The position numbers and the translations under genes were made by a program. Positions 59,413-64,000 of a stretch of DNA of 64,000 nucleotides are shown piece after piece. This stretch comes from Maridesulfovibrio sp. (GTDB taxonomy: Bacteria > Desulfobacterota > Desulfovibrionia > Desulfovibrionales > Desulfovibrionaceae). The notes beneath the pieces are model-generated. The model was not told the origin of the DNA and did no database searches. It saw only the letters and a program-made list of their open reading frames with translations. The stretch is from the NCBI RefSeq assembly GCF_963667685.1, contig NZ_OY763931.1:124001-188000 (forward strand), written 5' to 3'. Positions within the stretch are counted from its first letter, which is position 1; every line of letters begins with the position of its first letter.

Positions 59413-60672
59413 ATGAGTCATTCAGAAGCAATGAGAGCGGTGGCCGTCAAGGCCAAAGACGCCTCCCGTAAGATAGCATGTGCTGCTGGAACCGCGCGTA
59501 ACGCGGCAATCAATGAACTGGCAGTTTTGCTTGAGCAGGAGAAAGAATTTATCTTCGCAGAAAATAAAAGGGATCTCGATGCCGCCAGAGAACGCGGTTT
59601 GGATCAGGCCCGTCTGCAGCGTCTGGAGATAACACCTGCTGTTCTTGATTATATGATTCAAGGTTGCAACGAGGTTGCCGGGCAGGTTGATCCTGTCGGC
59701 GGGATCGAGAATATGCAACGTCGTCCCAATGGTATGATGGTTGGTAAGATGCGTATTCCCCTTGGCGTAATCATGATGATTTTCGAATCACGTCCCAACG
59801 TCACTGTTGATGCGGCAGTGCTCTGTCTCAAAGCAGGTAACTCGGTCATCCTGCGCGGCGGCTCGGAAGCAATTCACTCCAACCTCGCCCTTGCATCTCT
59901 GCTGCAGAAGGCGCTTGGTAAAGCCGGGCTCCCTGCTGAAGCTGTTCAGGTAGTCGAAGTTACCGACCGCGAAGCTGTCAGTGAATTGTTGAAGCTTGAC
60001 GAATACATTGATGTCGTTATCCCACGCGGTGGTGAAGGACTGATTCGGGCGGTCGTTTCTCAGGCAACCATGCCCGTACTAAAACATTACAAGGGTGTCT
60101 GTCATATCTACGTGGACGAGGATTGCGAAATCCCCGAAGCAATGAACATCATCAAGAACTCCAAAGTTCAGAAGCCTGCCGCATGTAACTCTGTTGAATG
60201 CCTGCTGGTGCATGAAGACATCGCCAAAGAGATTCTTCCTTCTCTCGGAACTTTGCTCAGTGCTTGCGGAGTAACCTTGAAAGGTTGCCCCCGCGCTGTG
60301 CCTCTGCTGGGATCTAAGGCCATTGCTGCAGATTTTGATGACTGGGGCATGGAATATCTTGATCTTGTTCTTTGCGTTAAAGTCGTCAGCACTCAGGATG
60401 AGGCTCAGGATCATATTTCCCGTTACGGCTCAAACCACAGTGAAGTTATCCTGACTAAGAATCATGCGCGCGCAATGCGTTTTATTCGTGAGGTTGACGC
60501 TTCAATGGTCGGTGTTAATGCTTCCACCCGTTTTAATGATGGCGGCCAGCTCGGACTTGGTGCGGAAATAGGTATTTCCACTTCCAAACTCCATTCTTAC
60601 GGCCCCATGGGTGCAACTGAATTGACCAGTACCAAATTTGTGCTCCTCGGTAATTGGGACGTGCGTAATTAA
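59413..60672 (+). CDS. proA: Gamma-glutamyl phosphate reductase
   Basis: The 419-residue product is an aldehyde-dehydrogenase-fold enzyme with KMRIPLGVIMMIFESRPNVTVDAA near 115 (given here in part), the catalytic cysteine in KPAACNSVECLLVHED near 255 and RFNDGGQLGLGAEIGIST near 375. It reduces glutamyl-5-phosphate to glutamate semialdehyde in proline synthesis. The ATG at 59413 is chosen because GAGGTG is seven bases upstream; the TTG at 59401 would contain this site. No proB is adjacent. nadD follows 250 bp later. Confidence 0.95.
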   Translation: MSHSEAMRAVAVKAKDASRKIACAAGTARNAAINELAVLLEQEKEFIFAENKRDLDAARERGLDQARLQRLEITPAVLDYMIQGCNEVAGQVDPVGGIENMQRRPNGMMVGKMRIPLGVIMMIFESRPNVTVDAAVLCLKAGNSVILRGGSEAIHSNLALASLLQKALGKAGLPAEAVQVVEVTDREAVSELLKLDEYIDVVIPRGGEGLIRAVVSQATMPVLKHYKGVCHIYVDEDCEIPEAMNIIKNSKVQKPAACNSVECLLVHEDIAKEILPSLGTLLSACGVTLKGCPRAVPLLGSKAIAADFDDWGMEYLDLVLCVKVVSTQDEAQDHISRYGSNHSEVILTKNHARAMRFIREVDASMVGVNASTRFNDGGQLGLGAEIGISTSKLHSYGPMGATELTSTKFVLLGNWDVRN

Positions 60673-60689
60673 AAGGATTTCTATGGCGG

Positions 60690-60800
60690 CCCTTCGGTGG
60701 CCCTGTAGGTGTTCCCTGTCTGATTTTACCGCTTTTGGAAAAGGGTTTAAGTATCCCAAAACTTTATATTAGGGCTTCGTCGACTCGTTTTTAGAATAGT
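60690..60800. repeat. Intergenic repeat, copy 8
   Basis: Contains GGCGGCCCTTCGGTGGCC, TTTTGGAAAAGGGTTTAAG and CAAAACTTTATATTAGGGCTTCGTC, matching the GCCGCC, hairpin and AAAACTTT parts of copies 1 and 3. Confidence 0.55.
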
Positions 60801-60807
60801 TATAGAA

Positions 60808-60845
60808 AATACCGCATTAGCTGCTAAGGTTAGTGCGGTATTTGG
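60808..60845 (+). terminator. Intrinsic terminator between proA and nadD
   Basis: AATACCGCATTAGC (60808-60821) pairs with GTTAGTGCGGTATT (60829-60842) including two G-U pairs, followed by TGGTT. A weaker T-run makes the efficiency uncertain. Confidence 0.7.
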
Positions 60846-60922
60846 TTCTATGCCGCCAGAAGGAAATATATGCGAAGCTTACAACAAGGTTTTGAAGAGG
60901 AAGGCGTCCGGGGGTATTCAAT

Positions 60923-61573
60923 ATGAAGATAGGTCTGTTTGGTGGAAGTTTTAATCCGGTTCATTGCACGCATATTGATGTGGCGAATGGTGTGATGAAC
61001 CGTCTTGGGCTGGATAAGGTCTTGTTTGTTCCTGCTGGGAACCCTTACCATAAGGAACAGGGCGAAATGCTTTCAGCCGCTTTGCGTTATGAGCTGGTGG
61101 AAAAGGCGGTGCAGGACTTTGATGGCCTTGAAGTCAGTGATATTGATATTTCGGTAGAAGGTCCGACCTATACCATTGATACCCTGCGTGAAGCTGAACG
61201 CCGCTATCCGGGAGTGGAGCTTTATTTTTTAATGGGGCAGGATTCGCTGGAGGCATTTACCGGCTGGAAGGATTGGCAGCATATTCCCAGGGTGGGTAAT
61301 GTTGTCGCGGTAAGCAGGGCGGCAGCTGACCATGGAATTATGGCCGGTGAGCTGGTAAAAATTTTTCCCGATCTGGAGCAGACTGCGGATAACCGCTGGA
61401 CTCTGCCGGGTGGAAAGTCGATTTACATAATCGAAGATTTTGATTTTGTAATCAGTTCCACATTAGTGCGCGAAGAGTGGAAAAAAGGCCGGGACATATC
61501 GAAACTGGTCCCGAAATCCGTGGTTGAAAGCATGGCTCAGCACAAAGCAGAGCTGGCTGAATACTGGATTTAG
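60923..61573 (+). CDS. nadD: Nicotinate-nucleotide adenylyltransferase
   Basis: The 216-residue product has the nucleotidyltransferase fold (IGLFGGSFNPVHCTHIDVA at the N-terminus, FLMGQDSLEAFTGWKDW near 99 and ISSTLVREEWKKG near 175). NadD adenylates nicotinate mononucleotide to make deamido-NAD. The HxGH catalytic motif reads HCTH here, so the conserved glycine is replaced by threonine, while both histidines are kept. It follows proA by 250 bp and may be transcribed separately because of the terminator at 60808. Confidence 0.9.
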   Translation: MKIGLFGGSFNPVHCTHIDVANGVMNRLGLDKVLFVPAGNPYHKEQGEMLSAALRYELVEKAVQDFDGLEVSDIDISVEGPTYTIDTLREAERRYPGVELYFLMGQDSLEAFTGWKDWQHIPRVGNVVAVSRAAADHGIMAGELVKIFPDLEQTADNRWTLPGGKSIYIIEDFDFVISSTLVREEWKKGRDISKLVPKSVVESMAQHKAELAEYWI

Positions 61574-61614
61574 AAAATTAAATTTATTTGGTTTGTTCGG
61601 TGAAGACCAGCGAA

Positions 61615-62628
61615 TCAGCTCATCAAATCAACAATCTTTTCAAATACATCTACAGCTTTAATTTTCCGTAAACACTCGCGGTCTTTTTTGCAGTCGCTTT
61701 TCCCGTGCAAAGAGCAGGGGCGGCAGTCCATTTCAGTTTCAAGTATGATATCCTGCGCTCCGGCGGGGTAAAATCCCCAAGCCTTTGATGTCGGCCCAAA
61801 CATGGCTATAACCGGGGTTGAGACTGCAGCTGCAAGGTGCATGGGCCCAGAATCTCCAGTAATAAGCAGTGTGGCTTTTTCCAGCAGGGCGCAGGTCTCA
61901 CGCAGTTGTAGCTGGCTGGTGAAATTGCAGCCCGTCCCCTGCGGCTCAAATACATTTTTATCCCTGCCGATAATGGCCCAGCGTATGTTGTTTTTATTCA
62001 GCATATCTATGAGGGTCTGCCAGTTCTCACGCGGCCACGCTTTATCCGGATGGGTGGCGTAAGGGTGTAGAGCAATAAATTTTTGCCCCAAATCATGTTC
62101 TTCAATCAGCGTTTGGGCGATATCTATTTCCGCTCCAGTTGGATAAATGTGCGGCAGCAGTTCCGATGCGTCCGGGATATCTTTTTCAAGGGCTGATGCG
62201 TAGCGTTGGGTTACCCGCAGCCCTGAAAGTTTTTCGTTCAGCTTTTCGGAGCGGGTGAGTTTGAAAGCGCGGCGTTCCAGTGAAAATTTGTTGTAGCGGT
62301 AAACTTTTCCTTTCCAGCGCGAGGCTAGAATTCTGGAGCGCAAGGTGGAGTGCAGGTCGATAAGCTCACAGCCCTTGTATTCGGAAGCGATTTCCCCGGC
62401 TTTTTTTATCCAGGCCAGATCGCCAAGATCTTTTTTATCAAGGCTGATGACATTTGTTATATGAGGATTATTCTCTAAAACAGGGCTGCTGGATACTTTG
62501 GTGATTACTGTGAAGGTGCAGCCGTACTTTTTTGCCCAGTATTCGATTACCCCGGTGGTCAGGACTACGTCTCCGAGGGCACTGAGTCTGAAGATTACTT
62601 TGTGGTTTTTGTTTGTCATCGCGCGCAT
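61615..62628 (-). CDS. Glycosyltransferase family 9 (heptosyltransferase-like)
   Basis: The 337-residue product has the GT9 fold: FRLSALGDVVLTTGVIEYWA near residue 10, FIALHPYATHPDKAWPRENW near 190, and the nucleotide-sugar loop LITGDSGPMHLAAAVSTPVIAMFGPT near 255 (given in part). GT9 enzymes add ADP-heptose or similar sugars to the lipopolysaccharide inner core at the inner membrane. Two near starts (62628 and 62619) exist. It is divergent from the CNNM-like gene. Confidence 0.87.
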   Translation of the reverse strand: MRAMTNKNHKVIFRLSALGDVVLTTGVIEYWAKKYGCTFTVITKVSSSPVLENNPHITNVISLDKKDLGDLAWIKKAGEIASEYKGCELIDLHSTLRSRILASRWKGKVYRYNKFSLERRAFKLTRSEKLNEKLSGLRVTQRYASALEKDIPDASELLPHIYPTGAEIDIAQTLIEEHDLGQKFIALHPYATHPDKAWPRENWQTLIDMLNKNNIRWAIIGRDKNVFEPQGTGCNFTSQLQLRETCALLEKATLLITGDSGPMHLAAAVSTPVIAMFGPTSKAWGFYPAGAQDIILETEMDCRPCSLHGKSDCKKDRECLRKIKAVDVFEKIVDLMS

Positions 62629-62796
62629 ATTTTAATGGCGAAGCTCAAAAGGTCAATGTTTTTTACAAGGGTAAAATTTGGATGGTGTAATTATTTTTCC
62701 CCGACCTAACTGTTTGAACTCTTGCTAATTTTACCTTATGATTTTATTTTGTATCAAAACCGTAGGGAATCGGGCGGATCTGCCCTATTTCTATTG

Positions 62797-62858
62797 CGCC
62801 ACTATCTCCCTTCTGATACTGATGCCAGTATCAAAAAGATGCCGAGTGGCGTTCTTTT
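62797..62858 (+). promoter_or_regulatory. Folded leader before the CNNM-like gene
   Basis: CGCCACT (62797-62803) pairs with AGTGGCG (62845-62851), ATCT with AGAT, and GATACTG (62815-62821) with CAGTATC (62826-62832), giving a long imperfect hairpin followed by TTCTTTT. A second small stem (TAGGG/CCCTA, 62763-62787) lies before it. It looks like an attenuator or metal-responsive leader. It could also be an ordinary terminator, but no + strand gene precedes it. Confidence 0.5.
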
Positions 62859-62879
62859 ATAACCTTAACTCAAAATTTA

Positions 62880-63947
62880 ATGCTGGAATTAATACTTTCC
62901 GTCAGTGTTGCTACACTTATTTCCGCTTACTGTTCAGTCAGTGAGGCCGTATTTTATTCTTTTCCGTGGAGCAGGATTGAAACTCTGCGCAAGGAAGGCA
63001 ACAAGTCCGGGGAAATTCTCCATCGCCTGCGTTCCAATGTGGACCGGCCGATCACTGCAATTCTGACTCTCAACACTGTTGCCCACACTGCCGGGGCTGC
63101 TTTTGCTGGTGCCGCATGGTCCTCCGTTTACGGTGTTGATACCCTGCCATGGTTCACTCTTGGATTCACCATCATTATTCTCATCCTTTCTGAGATTTTA
63201 CCTAAGACCATCGGTATTGTATATTGTGAACCTCTGGGTCAGGCTTTAGCCCGGCCTATGGAAATTTTAATTTGGATTTTTCTTCCAGTTATCTGGATCT
63301 GTGGAATCTTTTCCCGTCTTGTGAATCGAAACAGGAAGTGTGAAGGACCGCAGGCCACGGAAGATGATATAAGAGCTATGGTCAGCCTGACCAGGAGATC
63401 CGGGGCGATTAAACCCTATGAAGCCCTCTCAATTGCCAACATCCTGTCGTTGGACGACAAGATTGTTGAGCAGATTATGACACCCCGGACTGTTGTGTTC
63501 TCTCTTCCTGCTGAGATGACCGTAGAAGAGGCCCATGTGAAATACAGCGCATGGCCTCACAGTCGTATTCCTGTGTATGAAGGGGATGATCCTGAAGATA
63601 TTGTCGGGGTTATTTACAGGCGTTCCGTTTTTGAGGCGCTTGCAGATGATCATGATGATGTTAAGCTTTCCGAGTTGATGAAGCCGGTCCGTTTTGCGCT
63701 GGAAAATATCACTCTGGATAAGCTTCTGGTGAAATTCCTTGAAAGCCGCATGCATCTTTTTGTGGTGCTGGATGAATACGGTGGAATGTCAGGGGTTGTT
63801 ACCCTTGAAGATGTTATGGAAGAGATCCTTGGGAGCGAGATCGTGGACGAGACCGATCAGGTCGTCGATATGCGGGAACTCGCACGTAGGAGAAGAAAAG
63901 AACTGGTCGTCAGCAAGGAAGAAGATTCCGCTGACGTTTCTAAATAG
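62880..63947 (+). CDS. CNNM/CorC-type membrane protein (DUF21 and CBS domains)
   Basis: The 355-residue product has a DUF21 membrane domain (about 1-150, with four spans) and a pair of CBS domains (about 190-320; VEQIMTPRTVVF and LFVVLDEYGGMSGVVTLEDVMEEILG). CBS pairs bind adenine nucleotides and sense metals in this family, which exports or regulates magnesium or cobalt. The C-terminal CorC_HlyC domain is missing, as in the shorter members. No ribosome binding site precedes the ATG, and a folded leader lies directly before it. Confidence 0.87.
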   Translation: MLELILSVSVATLISAYCSVSEAVFYSFPWSRIETLRKEGNKSGEILHRLRSNVDRPITAILTLNTVAHTAGAAFAGAAWSSVYGVDTLPWFTLGFTIIILILSEILPKTIGIVYCEPLGQALARPMEILIWIFLPVIWICGIFSRLVNRNRKCEGPQATEDDIRAMVSLTRRSGAIKPYEALSIANILSLDDKIVEQIMTPRTVVFSLPAEMTVEEAHVKYSAWPHSRIPVYEGDDPEDIVGVIYRRSVFEALADDHDDVKLSELMKPVRFALENITLDKLLVKFLESRMHLFVVLDEYGGMSGVVTLEDVMEEILGSEIVDETDQVVDMRELARRRRKELVVSKEEDSADVSK

Positions 63948-63961
63948 AACGGAGAACTAGA

Positions 63962-64000
63962 ATGGCCAAGAAAGGCGGAAAAGGCGTTTATTTCGCCGCC
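63962..64000 (+). CDS. Start of an unidentified gene (cut by window edge)
   Basis: An ATG at 63962, 15 bp after the CNNM-like stop and preceded by GGAGA, opens a frame of 13 codons (MAKKGGKGVYFAA) before the window ends. It is probably co-transcribed with the CNNM-like gene. Too short to identify. Confidence 0.6.
   Translation, partial: MAKKGGKGVYFAA

Noticed and set aside
62738-62944. A 68-codon plus-strand frame overlapping the start of the CNNM-like gene
   Set aside because: It runs through the leader hairpin and out of frame into a well-supported gene, has no ribosome site, and its composition is unlike a protein.
1-64000. tRNA genes, CRISPR arrays, prophage or insertion sequences
   Set aside because: Reading both strands I found no tRNA T-loop context, no regularly spaced repeats and no transposase, integrase or phage protein.

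Overview
The window looks like chromosomal DNA of a sulfate-reducing bacterium of the Desulfovibrio group, most like the marine, moderate-GC members (Maridesulfovibrio and relatives). This is inferred from the gene set, not from a search. The main clues are a periplasmic CbiK-type cobalt chelatase behind a cobalamin riboswitch, an indolepyruvate:ferredoxin oxidoreductase pair, a fused alpha/beta acetyl-CoA carboxyltransferase, a protein-kinase-like/universal-stress-protein pair, and frequent GAA-capped GCGC palindromes between genes. I see no tRNA, rRNA, CRISPR array, insertion sequence or phage gene. Most genes are housekeeping or regulatory, with strong intrinsic terminators between transcription units.

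Layout. 1-3.2 kb: a truncated LysR regulator divergent from a one-domain EamA transporter, a periplasmic solute-binding protein, an orphan phosphate butyryltransferase and an orphan acetolactate synthase regulatory subunit. 3.3-8.3 kb: a PAS/GAF/GGDEF/EAL cyclic-di-GMP protein and an NhaC-family antiporter. 8.4-18 kb: short-form ThiC, a hemolysin III protein, ThiL, a UvrD-type helicase, a phosphodiesterase-family protein, and a soluble DUF2156 protein overlapping a MATE transporter. 18.3-28.4 kb: a one-domain ModE-like regulator, fused AccA-AccD plus AccC, a TPR lipoprotein, UmuDC, a DHH phosphoesterase, a UspA protein, a short unexplained transcription unit and a TetR regulator. 28.5-37.4 kb: a sensor kinase with its own periplasmic binding domain, an SDR epimerase, RsgA, the kinase-like/UspA pair, an orphan solute-binding protein, ArsC and L-serine dehydratase.

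37.4-47 kb: two oligopeptide ABC ATPases, TrmFO, a second MATE protein, and a cobalamin-riboswitch operon (periplasmic CbiK, a BtuCDF-like importer, CbiL). 47-55.7 kb: class IV aminotransferase, Asd, MetF, a Nudix hydrolase, an ABC-F ATPase, a GIY-YIG protein, a lipoprotein and a NifA-like sigma-54 activator. 55.9-64 kb: IorBA, a TPR membrane protein, ProA, NadD, a GT9 glycosyltransferase, a CNNM/CorC-like protein and the first 13 codons of another gene.

The best-supported functional unit is the B12 operon: the riboswitch should shut off cobalt insertion, corrinoid or metal uptake and a corrin methyltransferase when cobalamin is plentiful. The least explained pieces are the short transcript at 27.23-27.63 kb, the folded leader at 62.8 kb, the kinase-like/UspA pair, the MATE/DUF2156 pair, and the thiC leader, which has a small upstream reading frame but no recognisable TPP riboswitch.
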